DNA of 64,000 bases from Perkinsus marinus ATCC 50983 (Eukaryota > Perkinsozoa > Perkinsida > Perkinsidae), in the NCBI RefSeq assembly GCF_000006405.1, contig NW_003215247.1, positions 184,568 through 248,567 of the forward strand, in the 5' to 3' direction. This document shows positions 23,549 through 35,963 of the stretch, one piece after another. The position numbers were made by a program, and so were the translations under genes. The notes beneath the pieces were generated by a model. It saw nothing but the letters and a program-made list of their open reading frames with translations. It did not search any database and was not told the DNA's origin. Position 1 is the first letter of the stretch; the number at the start of each line of letters is the position of its first letter.

Positions 23549-25801
23549 ATGAATGTTGACGCTATCAAGGAGAAGGTGAAGGAGGCTCTGAAAGACAACC
23601 TCAAGATGGACACTGATGGCAAGGATGATGGTGGTAATTACTCTTCTACTACTACTACTACTACTACTACCCATTAATACAACAGTGCACATAATGATAC
23701 TACATTCAGGCAACCCATGGGAATGTGAGAAGCCTGCGGTTATACAGGAGACTCGTATCTTCAACAGCACCCCTATTGATACGGTCAAGTGTTGCAAGCT
23801 TATCACTAAGGTAGGGTATATCACCCTGCTTTTGGGACATGTCATGAGTCGACTTTAGATCCTCTATCTGATCTCACAAGGTGAAGACTTCAAGGGCTCT
23901 GAACTAACCGACATGTTCTTTGGAATCACCAAGCTTTTCCAAAGCAATAACGTTAAACTGCGGAGGATGGTGTATCTAGTTTTGAAGAATCTTCACCCTA
24001 GTGAGACGGAAGTAGGAATGATGTCCACATGTTGATGATACAAGGAATGATGCGTAAACACATATCAGGTTTTTATCGTCACATCATGTTTGACAAAGGA
24101 TATGCAGTCAACCAATGATTCATATCGAGCTAATGCTATACGAGTATTGAGCCGTATACTTGACCCCAACATGGCTGCTCAGGTCGATAGATACCTCAAG
24201 TCAGGTAGGATGATTGATAGGTAGTCTATAGAGTACTATAACATGATCTCAGCTATTGTGGATAAATGTGCATTTGTCCAAAGCGCTGCCCTTGTATGCG
24301 GTATGCAACTCATGAGCACAGTGCCTGATCTCGTGAGAAGGTAATGATGATGACGACGACGGCAATTGTATGAGGAATGATGGTGGTGATCCTGTAGATG
24401 GGTATCCGAGGTCCAATCCGCAGCTCAGAATACCAGTACCCCTATGGTGCAATATCATGCTCTGGCCCTCCTTTATGACATCAAACGTGAGCAGCTAAGG
24501 ATAGTCGTCAATGCTTTCACAACTCCTCTGTAGGCAACGATCGTCTAGCCCTACAGAAGGTATTGGGTCAGTTTACTGCCGATGGACAGGCCCCTCCTAA
24601 GAGCCCTATGGCTGTTTGCTCCCTCATCCGCTATACTGGTATAACCACTACATAGAGTATCCCTTACCTCTCCGTACTTCAGGTGCAGCCCTGATAGCCC
24701 ATGATCAAGATATAGTGGTAGAAAGGCAACTCCTCAACTTTTTGAACACATGCCTGCGACATAAATCCGAGATGGTAGTGTCTATACCTAACTTACCCTT
24801 AACCTTCCTATATACTTGTCCAGGTACAATTCGAGTCGGCTAGAGCCTTCTTCGACTTGGCTGATGTCGAGATCAAGAAGAACCCGCGTCAGGCAGTATC
24901 TATGGCTAACCAGACCATCATATGCAACGGGTAGTAACACCTCTATGACAGTTCACTTTAGTGGATGCTGCTCTTTATCAGAGTATACGATATGTCATCG
25001 GCTATGGCTGTGATGCAGGTCTTATTGAATTCTCCTAAGCCTGTGGTTAGGTAATAATACTAGGCACGTGGTTTAGTCAGTATTGACGGTATCCTGCTAT
25101 AGGTTTGCAGCCATAAGATGTCTCAACAACCTAGCCAAGACCCGTCCAGGGGTTGTATCGAGATGCAATGGCGATATCGAGCCTCTACTATCTGATACTA
25201 ATCGTAACATTGCCACCTTGGCTTTGACCACACTGCTTAAGACTGGGCAGGAGGCTAACATTGACAAGCTCGTGAAGCAGATACAGACCCTTATGAGCGG
25301 TAGTACTAATCATTACTGTAGTGGATCCTGTGTTGACCTGTGCCTTGTTGTCTTTCAGATATATCAGATGTTTATAAGTTGGATATTGTACGTGCGATCA
25401 GAGGCCTGTGTATACAGTAATAATAATGAGTATTGGTCTATTGTAATAGATGGCTATAGGCTTGCTGTAGGTATCCCTCCAAGCATCGTGTATTAATGGG
25501 ATTCCTATCATCGAGTTTAAGAGAGGAAGGTTCACACGAGTTCAAGAAGGAGCTTGTCGATACTATCATACTCGTCATCAGCCAAGTAGTCATCATCCTT
25601 CTCACTCACTCTGCTACTTCCACTACTACGACGACGACGTAACCTGTCTAGGTACCTGAGGCCACTGATCTAGGCCTCCTACATCTATGCGAGTTCATTG
25701 AGGATTGTGAGTATCCAGCCCTATGCTGTAGAGTCCTCACCTTTCTAGCCAGCCATGTACCATCGACAGAGCATCCTGAGAAGTATATCAGGTTAGTAGC
25801 G

Positions 25802-25846
<45 letters not shown>

Positions 25847-27803
25847 TCACCCTTCTACTATCTGTATATGATCTTATACAGGTTCATCTATAATCGTCTT
25901 ATATTGGAGAATGCAGTAGTCCGTGGTGCTGCTGTCGATGCCCTGACCAAGATAGGCCTAGCAGTGCCTACACTCCGTGGAGACATAGTAACTCTGTTAG
26001 AGACAGCCGATAAGGATAATGATGATGAGGTAGTGGTGGCAGTACTATCCTCCGGTATACTCGTATTATTATCATTTGCTAGGTCCGAGATCGTATTCGT
26101 CTATATACTGCTACTATGAAGGATGCCATGTCACCAGTGAGTTCGGATTCTACAGAGGCTACAGAGGATCTAGAAGTCCTACTTACTGAGAAGGAATTAC
26201 CCTTCTCTATCGGTGAGCATCAACATCTACTCTTGTATTATGCTTATACTCGATACCGTCTAGATGCACTCTATGACAGTATGCTAGTCCAAATGTCGGA
26301 TCCTACCATGCATGATAAGGAGCTTGACACTAGTATCCTACCAACACCCGAGGCTTATAGAGCTCAGATGAGAGAGGTAGTAGTAGTAGTAGTACATCAT
26401 GGATGGCGATAGTGTACTACCACTCTTCAGATGGAGATCGAGCGTCAACAGGCCATGGAGGCCTCTGCTGCTGTCGCGTCTCAGAGTGCTATAGCGAGGA
26501 TGGGTGGTGCAAGACCTGCTGCTGGGGGTGCCAGTGAGACAGAGGCTAGTACGGGCTCGGGAGGAGGTCGTGCTCCTCCTGGGACTGGCAACGGTAGTAT
26601 GCCCTGTATAAGTCATCCTTAGGAAGTCTCTCTCGTGTTGCAGGTGCTCCTGGTGGTGGTCCATCCTATGGTGATACCCAACAGGAGTTCTACCAGGCTC
26701 TAGCTCCTCTGGTATGCCTGTGTAGAGAAGCATATCACCGTTATCCTCCTTGTTTAGATATCTTCATCGGATCTTGGCCCTCTCCTACACTCGAGTCGAG
26801 GTCAGATGTTGACAGAGCAAGAAGCTGAATATCGTGTTAGAGGGAGGAAACATATCTTTAAGTCATATCTGGTAGTAGTCCTGGTATTAGTGTGGACCAT
26901 GTGAATCATCATCGTATAGGTGCTCGAGTTCGTTGTTACCAATACTCTGGAGGATGTACAATTGGATAACATAACCGTTAAGTTAAGTGGTGTAGAGGAG
27001 ACAGGCCTCTTCCAGGAGATAGGCGAGCTTGGTATTGCTACACTGGCCTATGGTGATGTAATAATACCTCCTATCACTACTACTGTTGCTGTTGTTGTTC
27101 TACTTTTATTACTTAGAGCGGATCAGCCTATGTAGTGTTACAGAAGGTGGATGGTGGTATACACTGTGCAAGGTTTGGAGCATGCCTAGAGTTTACTGTG
27201 AGGGAGGATGGTGACGACATAGGGTATAAGGATGAGTACCCTGTTGAGGATGTACTCTTACTACATCATAACAACATTTCATAGACTCGTTGCCTCTCGA
27301 TCAGATCACCCTTACTATTGGGGATCATATATCCCCACGAGGTCTACCTTCTGGACAGTTCCGTCAGGGTTGGGAGGCTATGCATGCCCAAGGTGGTGGG
27401 GAGACAACAGCCAAGCATATCCTGGCCTATAAAACTCTAGAGCAGGCTATTAAGGGTATACAAACATCCCTTAATTGTGAGCCTTGTGATGGCAGTGGTA
27501 ATACTAATGTCATCATGGTACATGAGTACATAAGATTCCTCTGGCAGGTGTGATAAGTGATGAGACGGCTGCTAGGGGTCATACCTTACTCCTCTGTGGG
27601 ACCTTTGCCGGTAGTATTAGTAGTAGTAGTAGTAGTAGTAGTAGTACTTTCTTCACTATACTACCCTGTCAGGTGGTATGACTGTATTGGTGAAGTGCCT
27701 CCTTGGTATTGATCCCTCTCGTGGATGCTTATTGAAGTTGAGTGTACGTGCGAAGAGCCAGGCCGTTACTGAGTTGGTTGCCAGAGCTATCGAGGATCAG
27801 TGA
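23549..27803 (+). CDS. COPG1: Coatomer subunit gamma
   Basis: Large COPI coat subunit working in Golgi-to-ER and intra-Golgi transport. Many exons read through the family in order: NPWECEKPAVIQETRIFNST, FFGITKLFQSNNVKLRRMVY, IVTSCLTKDMQSTNDSYRAN, CLRHKSEMV, VRFAAIRCLNNLAKTRPG, DTNRNIATLALTTLLKTG, HLCEFIEDCEYPALCCRV, PEKYIRFIYNRLILENAVVR. The linker is Ala/Gly-rich, and the C-terminal appendage contains HMVLEFVVTNTLEDVQLDN and HTLLLCGTFAG before the stop at 27803. The N-terminus MNVDAIKEKVKEALKDNLKM differs from animal COPG. Several introns carry perfect trinucleotide repeats. Identification is certain; a few exon edges near 24,030-24,600 are approximate. Confidence 0.92.
23646..23670 (+). repeat. 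Intronic (CTA)8 microsatellite
   Basis: Eight CTA units in the first intron of the coatomer gamma gene. Confidence 0.85.
25802..25846 (+). repeat. Intronic (CTA)15 microsatellite
   Basis: Fifteen perfect CTA units (45 bp) inside the coatomer gamma intron that precedes the exon beginning RFIYNRLILE. It is the longest perfect microsatellite in the window. Confidence 0.92.
27618..27644 (+). repeat. Intronic (TAG)9 microsatellite
   Basis: Nine perfect TAG units in a late intron of the coatomer gamma gene, between the exons for HTLLLCGTFAG and GGMTVLVKCLLGI. The motif is the reverse complement of CTA seen in other introns of the same gene. Confidence 0.88.
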
Positions 27804-27956
27804 TGATACTAGCAGTCGTAGCATCGAGTGTTTCGTGAGGGAGCTTTTATCCTCTTCTCATCATCATCATCATCATCACCCTCCTGTATTGAGTGTAGTA
27901 TTGTTACAATGACTAGGTGATCGCATCCATCCCCTTCCTAAAGTATTTTTTCACCC

Positions 27957-30900
27957 ATGCTGTCTCGGGCAACAGTGTTGCCTGTGAGTATCCCGAGGCT
28001 GGGAGCCTCTCATGTCATCCTGAGCATCACGGCAGCAGCATCATCATCATCAGCGGCTTACAGGGTCTCCTCTCACACTGGTGGTTACCCTCCCCAAGCG
28101 TACCTCGGCGTTAGAGGGTTGTCACATCATGTACACCTTAGTGGTGATGGCGTGGAATCATTCTGCGTGTTAGGGCTCCTCCTCCTCCTCCTCCTCACAC
28201 AGCGCTGTTGATGAGTATGTGAAGTCCCTCTCCCCTAAGGATAAGCACTACTTAGGGCTGCATACTATGGGCCTCTTCGATAAGTCAGCTGTTCTCTAAC
28301 AGTGAATGCTTTACCGTGTCTATCTTCAGGACGGATACTTTCCTACCTCGCCATATAGGCAGTGGTCAGAGTGACATAGAGGAGATGTGCCGTGTGGTTG
28401 GTGCCTCTAGTCTGAAGGAGCTCATACAGGAGACCATACCCCGTATAGCCCTGCCCTGCAGCTATTCTTCCTTCTGAACGTCATAATGTCCTTCAGATCA
28501 CATTATGCGTGACCAAGGCTTCCTCAGTATCACCGGGGCTAGGTCAGAGAGTGAGGCCTTGAGCATCTTTAAGAAGATGATGAGAAAGAACAAACTCTAT
28601 AAGAACTTCATAGGCCAAGGGTGAGAATAATCCTTTACTCCTGTTTAAAGAATAGATACATATACAAGCAGATATCATGGTACAATCGTACCCAAGCCTA
28701 TCCTTCGTAACCTAGCTGAGAACCCTGTCTGGTATACTAGCTATACACCCTATCAGGCAGAGATATCTCAAGGTAGGGGTGATGAAGGATGATGATGAAC
28801 ATGAAATGGACATCTTTATTAGGCCGCCTCGAGAGCTTGATGATATTCCAGACAGTTGTATCGGAGCTGACGGGTCTACCAGTGGCCAACTGTTCCCTAT
28901 TGGATGAGGCTACCGCCGCTGCAGAGGCAGTTACTATGATCCAGCGAGGTAGTCGTTGTTGTATGTTCCTCTGTATATTGATCTTGTATAGGTGTTGGTA
29001 ATAGTACTCGTAAGGTCATGTTCATATCGGATACTATGCATCCACAGACTATCGAGGTCGTTAAGACTCGGGCTCAATGGGCAGGGATACCTTTGGAGAT
29101 AGGCGATATTGATTCCTTCGATTTTACAAGGAAGGACCTCATCGGAGCCTTTGTGCAATACCCTGATACCCAAGGTGTCCTTCGTGATTTCACCTTTCTT
29201 GCTGATGCCCTCAAGGAGGGTAGTGGAGGAACTCTGGCTGTAGCAGCCGATCCTCTAGCACTTACTGTATGCAAGCCTCCAAGTGATATGGGTGCCCAAG
29301 TAGTAGTGGGTACTATGCAAAGGTTTGGTGTGCCTATGTGGTATGGTGGACCAGCTGCTGGATATCTAGCTACTACTTCAGCAAATACCCGTCGTATGGC
29401 TGGAAGGTTGGTAGGGGTATCACAGGATGCCCAGGGTAACCCGGCATATAGGCTTACACTGCAGACTAGGGAGCAGCATATCAGGTATCGATCATTCTAC
29501 CTCAGTAGTCACTATCTTCTCCTTGATCTTAGGCTTAATAAGGCGACTTCCAACGTATGTACAGCCCAGGCACTCCTGGCTAATATGAGTGCAATGTATG
29601 CTGTTTACCATGGACCATCAGGCTTAACTCGTATTGCTAGTAGAGTGCATGCTCTTGGTCAACTGCTTGTCGATGGACTCCAACGTATGGAGGTGCCGGT
29701 CGTCACCTCCGACATGTTTTTTGACTGTGTGTCAATGAAGCCTGGATCGCCTGAGGCAGCTTCCAGAGTTATGAAGGCAGCAGTGGCAGCGGGTATGAAT
29801 CTAAGATTGGTCGATCCAGCTACAGTGTCGGCTACCTTCGATGAGACACATACTATAAAGGACGTAGAAGCTCTATTGCAGGTGGGAATACAATACTAGC
29901 CTCAACTGTAGGGTGCTATTCTTAGGTCATTGCTACCGCTATTGGCACTGAGTCCACCGAGGGGGATAGGCATTCCACAGAGGCTGACCTAGGCCTTATA
30001 CCCAAACCATTGCGGCGTATTACACCGTATATGTCACAGAAGGTATGGATATCGATCATAGGCTCTCTGCCATAGCTACTGTGTTGTTGTAGATATTCAA
30101 CAGTGTAGTCACTGAGACTGACCTCATGCGGTATCTTTATTATCTACAAAACAAGGTAGTGTCCTGCAAAGCTTGTTATGCCTGCCATCAGTGGTTCCCC
30201 CGTCAGGATATCTCCCTTACTAAGTCTATGATAACGCTCGGTTCATGCACTATGAAGTTGAACTCTTCCAGCTCTATGTATACTATAGTACAGTAGGGAC
30301 TATTCGGGTAGACTTGTTGTTAACCCTACCTCTATTATCTTAGAGAGGAGGTCACTACTCCACACCCATTCACACCACTTAACCAGATGGAAGGATATAC
30401 TGAGTTATTGAGGTCTTTGGAGAGGAGTCTCAAAGAGGTATCAATAGGCATATGATGCTGTTATCGATATATCTAATATCAGATCACGGGTTTCGCAGTG
30501 TGTTCCCTACAGCCATGCAGTGGGGCTCAAGGAGAGTTTGCTGGCCTGTTAGCTATAAGGCAGTATCATGCATCTCGAGGTCATACATGATACTCCATCA
30601 GTATCAGTATTAGCCGCTTTAACAGGTGATACTCAACGCAGTGTATGTCTAATACCACGCTCGGCTCATGGTACCAATCCAGCATCAGCTGCTATGATGG
30701 GCTTTGAGATAGTATGGCTTGATGATGATGGTAATAGTATGATCATCGACAGTGCGATATGGGAGTAGATAGCTTCCCTCCAGGTCCCAATGGTATGGAT
30801 ATCGATGTACTTGATAGGATATGCTCGGAGATTGGGGATAGACTGGGGGCATTGATGATCACATATCCCAGCACTAGAGGGGTCTTCGAGACTCATATCA

Positions 30901-32082
30901 AAGCAATATGTGATACAGTGCATCGATATGGTGGCCAGGTGTATATGGATGGTGCTAATATGAATGCTCAGCTAGGGTTAACATCACCGGGGACTATTGG
31001 TATGCCATAGTATAATGCTCATGTGTGTAGCGCATTCTCTGGTGTAGGTGCTGATGTATGCCATCTCAATCTACACAAAACCTTCTCAATACCACATGGT
31101 GGTGGAGGTCCTGGTATGGGTCCTATCTGTGCCGCTCAGCATCTCAAGTACTCATACTACTATTACTCTCATTATTGTGATATGTTATATCTAGGCCCTT
31201 CATGCCTTCACACTCTGTTATCTCTACTGGCACCGATATCGCTATAGCAGGCTCTGTGAATGCTGCTCCATTCGGACAGGCTGGTATAGCATCCATCCCC
31301 TGGATGTTTATCAACATGTTGGGAGAAGAGGGTCTACGTGCTAGTGCAGAGATGGCCATACTTAATGCCAACTATATGGCGGCTAGGCTCAAGGTACGCC
31401 TTCTCTCAGGGATTGTCGCCAGGATGATGATGATGCTTGCTATTCATCTCAGGACTACTATCCTCTCATGCATGTTAACTCTAATGGTAGATGTAGTCAT
31501 GAATTCATCATCGATATATCGGATATACGCAAGCACACTGGGGTGATTACCACCAGTAACCAATGTAGTAGTATTACAGGATACCCATCAGGTTGTAGAG
31601 GAGGATATCGCCAAGAGGCTGATGGACTACGGGTTCCATGCCCCTACTATGAGCTGGCCTGTTCATCACTCATTAATGATTGAACCTACTGAGAGTGAGA
31701 GCAAGGACGAGTTGGACAGGTGCTACCATTAAAGACTATCATCTCCTTGAGCATATCCTTCAGGTTTTGTGATGCATTGATTCAAATAAGGCGGGAGATA
31801 GATCAGATTGCTGAAGGGGTCTACGATTTGAAAGATAATCCTTTGAAGAATGCCCCACATACTGAGGATATGGTTACATCGGAGGAATGGGATCATTGGT
31901 GAGTTCCAACAACATGCCTCTACCGTCTGTATACTGTCATCATCATCCTCTGTAGCTATTCTCGTGAAGTGGCAGGGTTCCCTTTACCCTGGGTACGAAG
32001 TCGTGGTAAATTTTGGCCAAGTTGTGCACGAGTAAACAATATCCTTGGAGACCGGCATCTCACACTCAAGATGGTCCAATAG
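27957..32082 (+). CDS. GLDC: Glycine dehydrogenase (decarboxylating), P protein
   Basis: PLP enzyme of the mitochondrial glycine cleavage system, which decarboxylates glycine and passes aminomethyl to the H protein. The N-terminus ([19 protein letters not shown], Ser/Ala-rich) looks like a mitochondrial presequence. Then come [127 protein letters not shown] and the PLP-lysine motif [20 protein letters not shown] (Lys near 31,079). The end reads [38 protein letters not shown] and [19 protein letters not shown], with the stop at 32082. Both halves of the long P protein are present. More than 15 exons. Confidence 0.94.
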
Positions 32083-32592
32083 TCTTGTCCAATTGTCAAT
32101 TTTGTTATCACTTAAATGGAATCATCCCACAACCAGTGCTCCGGAAGTGTTTTACATCCAGTAAGTCGATATTGATCGGTTGCGTTGGTTAATAGCACCC
32201 CGAATATACCTTGGAGTTCCTGAGTAAGGTCAAAGACTTTTCATTCTATTCGCACGATGTTAAGTTCGATATTTGAATGTCCGTATTATTAATCGTTACA
32301 TGGTGTTTACAACTGACAATGTGGCCATACATATTTTTAGCATTCGTTTCGAAGTCATATCCCCAAAGAATTGTTGAAGTGTTTCAATGGTGAATGTTGA
32401 ATACAATCAAGCCGATAATCTCCCCGACAATGCAAATGTGCATATCAAATGATAACTAAGGCAACTCGGGATAATAATATGCTGAGAATCAAGATCTTCC
32501 ATCATTAGGGGTCTAAAATATCCTGATAACTATTTCCATTTCATCTTCCGATTACTTCCTGTCTGTATTGGACTGAACGATCTATACAACAG
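32083..32592. other. Intergenic region, AT-rich
   Basis: About 510 bp after the GLDC stop, noticeably AT-richer than the genes. No coding, RNA or repeat signal recognised. Confidence 0.4.
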
Positions 32593-34796
32593 GGTGCCAC
32601 ATCGTAACATAGCCCAGGCTAGAATCAACGTTCCAATGTATATTTTAGACCATTTCATAACCTCTACAGGGGGCAATAATATACACCATAGCTCGCTGAT
32701 CACCCGGCGTAATCGTGGGACGAGTCTGATGAGAGAGTTGCATCTGGGAAGTGATTGGAACGGCCTACTGGGAGTAATTGATATCAGTTCTACTGGGTAT
32801 AATAGGCAGGATAGAGCTGAAAGGTAGGATCATATCACGATGCTAATGCGGGATGGTCTAGTACCTCAAATCCACAATACTATCATCCACTAACCTTATT
32901 CCAAGAATGGTCTGAAGTAGGAGATGTACAGAGGCAGATAATTAGTAGAATAATGAGTAGCCTCACAGGAATCATCCGTAGCATGAGATCAATGTCCATG
33001 AAGATAGTGATAAGTCTGGGTACAATTGCACACTCGAATGCGGTGTACATTGTTCGCATATAGCGAGTATCGCGTTCTAGTCGATCCGGAGAAGTCTCTT
33101 GGTCACCATTCAGGAGCCAGTATTGGACCATCTATAAAAGTGGCTGGGGAGTGGTACCAACTCTTTATAACTCACCCCACGAAGCGTGCCATAGGTAGTT
33201 ATATCAATGATGGATATAGCAATACCCCAAGTGATAAAGTCCGGTAGTGTTGGGATAGCACTATGCTGAGCTACTGATAGAGGGGATGTTGAAGGGGCGA
33301 AGAGTAAGGGTATAACCTGATGTGGGTAGGATACAATCCTCTCCCCCTTGTGCTCTCTCACACCATTGGGGATAATAACCCAAAATAGCGGAGTATCCAA
33401 TCCCTTGTCATCGCTACTGCTCCTCCTCTAATCGAGTCCAATGTATCCTCTGAAGGGACTTCTCGACAGACCGAGTTGCATGCTGCCTCTCGAATGTGGG
33501 CTGTCTGACCCCCTCTTATCCATGCATTCAGAATATCCGTACCTATGATAGTAGATGAGATATCCCCCAGGCACTATGGGTTTCACTTCTGATAGATGGC
33601 TCTACTATGGTATACACAGCCAGCAAGAGGCCAATATATAGCAGCATATACCTTGAAGGGAACTTTGAGGGTACAGAGATCAAGTGGGAGATCTTACGTG
33701 ATGCCCCGAAGGATGGGTAAGTAATCCTGTAGTCCGAGGTCAACTAGGAGGGCTTGTTGAAAGGAGGATAGGGGGATATTGGAGCGGGGAGTGTCCACGC
33801 CGAAAAGACGCGACCTAAGTCTAGGATGAGGAGTCCCTGATGGAGAAGGCATCTTACGTATTGAAGGACGCTATAGGGGTGATAGTTAGGGCAAGTAAGA
33901 AGGACAAGACCTGATTGCTATTGCTGGATCTAGCTGTATTACGCCATGCTGATAGGATAACCTGAAGGGAGGTGAATCCTCGTGTACAAGGTACAAAGGA
34001 GCAGCCTACCGGGAAGGCCATGCACATGGCGGAACCCAAGAAGAAGGGGGAGTAGGGATCTGTTCGAGCCTAGAACGAAGGACCAGAATGTGAAGGTATC
34101 GGATGTAGCGAGGGGGGGTACTCACCATGAGATACCTCGTGAGTAACACTAGAGCAAGGGAGAACCCTAATGCCATAGGGATGAAGGCGATGATCTGAAG
34201 AGTGATATGAAGAATGGGAACACTATGAGGTTACCCACCTCGAAGGAAAGGAAGTAGGGTAACTGCTCGATACCCCTCCCAGGAGTAGCTCTAGTCGTCA
34301 TGTCGCATACCTCACCTAGCCTACCTAGTCGTGTAGAGGTGGTCTTCTCCTTAACAGGTACGACAAGGAGGGAGGACCTGGAATTAGCTAAAGGCTGATA
34401 TAACTCCTATGGACGGTAGCTTACGGATTGACGCTAATATTCATGCACCATCTCCTACGTTTGATGGTGTTACTATATAGGATGAATATTGTGAGGAGTA
34501 GGGCTAGGGTATCGGTATCGAATAGACCAGTCGGGGACATAGTATTTAGACTACTACTACAAAGGTAAGACAGCACTGTGTGAGGTGTACACAGCCTACT
34601 ACATAGTCACTATATGCTGTCTAATCCCACCGGACAACGGTTAATCCTTCGTAGGAGAACCCGTAGCATGAACCTCGATACTATCCACAACGGGTTTGCG
34701 GTAGTCGTGTGGATCTCACTGACAGGCTATCCATCCTCTGATGCAACACTTAACACCACACAGCAGTGTTATGATAATTGTGCACAAGAACAGTGA
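32593..34796 (+). CDS. Unrecognised multi-exon gene
   Basis: I do not recognise this protein. Many short open stretches on the plus strand have protein-like composition and are bounded by GT and AG: VPHRNIAQARINVPMYILDH (32,594 on), HPLTLFQEWSEVGDVQRQII, YRVLVDPEKSLGHHSGASIG, QSLVIATAPPLIESNVSSEG, LWVSLLIDGSTMVYTASKRP with YLEGNFEGTEIKWEILRDAP (33,573-33,718), SYVLKDAIGVIVRASKKDK, RVEVVFSLTGTTRREDLELA, DGSLRIDANIHAPSPTFDGV and finally LRRRTRSMNLDTIHNGFAVV ending QQCYDNCAQEQ at 34796. No start codon could be fixed, and several joins are guesses. Its stop lies 9 bp from the stop of the convergent IMP1 gene. Confidence 0.5.
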
Positions 34797-34805
34797 AACG
34801 ATGCA

Positions 34806-35614
34806 TCAACTCCTGCCGAACCTAGCCCATTGACTGGGAGGCCATACCTTGGCACGTACTCTACCCTTCAGTAAAGCTTGTGGTACTGGTCCATAGGCTC
34901 TAGAGTCTAACGACTTCTCCTAAGGAACGTGTAGCATTGAGAGGTGTTGGATAATATGTCATGAAGGCATGAAAGATATGCCTAGTTAGTACCGGATTAT
35001 CCCCCAGCAGCCATACATGTCCTGGTGGTATCCGGAAGTATACCTCTCTCCCTGCTCTATGGACTGCTACTCTATCACCTATAAGCCAATGATATGAGTC
35101 CCCTATGAGCACCTCTTTATGACACTATAACATGATGGACGCTACTATGCCTGATAATACAACGAGCTACTATTCGTGGCTCCATAACCGTTCAACGAGG
35201 ATGGGATAACAGTCTACCATTACTCCAGTATACGATCAAGAGCATTCCTCAGCATTACTACTACTACCAGGCACTCCTGCTATCCGTTTACATATCTGAT
35301 GCCCTCCATGGGGTGCGGTAGCTATCACTACATCTCCTTTATTATACCCATTGACCCTAGGAGAAACCTAATGCATGATGATGATGTGCAACAAGTAGTA
35401 GTAAGTGGAACATGATGCTGCCTACCTTATCATAAAATAGGACACACCCCTGCGATCGTATGCTGGGTTCCATACTACCCCCTTGTGTTGTTGAAAAGTC
35501 GAATACATATTCTTGTGTACAGTGTAATAGACCAGCAAATTGTATCCACTTCCACCCATACAACAAAGCCTCTCTGAAGCCTCCACTAGTAGTAGTAGCA
35601 ACCATGGCAGCCAT
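34806..35614 (-). CDS. IMMP1L: Mitochondrial inner membrane protease subunit 1
   Basis: Type I signal peptidase family (S26) enzyme that removes sorting signals on the outer face of the mitochondrial inner membrane. Reading down the minus strand, exon 1 has LLHCTQEYVFDFSTTQGGSM with nucleophile Ser in GGSMEPSIRSQG and ends FYDK. A 58-nt intron leads to VSPRVNGYNKGDVVIATAPH and the base Lys in ICKRIAGVPG. Next is DRVAVHRAGREVYFRI, then PPGHVWLLGDNP. The last exon gives EKSLDSRAYGPVPQALLKGR, VRAKVWPPSQWARFGRS and the stop. Box B to box E motifs are all kept in frame over four exons, with introns of canonical GT-AG type. 'GHVWLxGDN' with 'CKRI' favours IMP1 over IMP2. Confidence 0.9.
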
Positions 35615-35963
35615 TGTTGGGTGGAGGAAAAAAACAACGGCTACAAATACCGTTCAGTCTAGTCCTAATTCATGCCTCTATAACCCGTACTATATGTAGA
35701 TCCGTAAGAGCCGATAAACGCGGCAGATTACGGTACACCAGAGAAGGAGAAGAATAAGGTTTAATTATTTAACTTGTTGAACTCAAATAGTACCGCCGAC
35801 GCGATACGATTCATGCTGCGCCCCCGCCGCCGCAAGATGTGCCTTTTCACTGCGCCCCCGAATTCTTAGTAGTGCTCCTTACCTTAGACTTCTACAGAGT
35901 AAGTGTTTGTCGTCCCTCGCACTGCTATGGTGATATAGATGTAGCCTCTGAGTTGATAGGAGA
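35615..35963. other. Intergenic region
   Basis: About 350 bp 5' of IMP1. It contains a short GC-rich patch (CCCCCGCCGCCGC near 35,821) but no gene. Confidence 0.4.
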
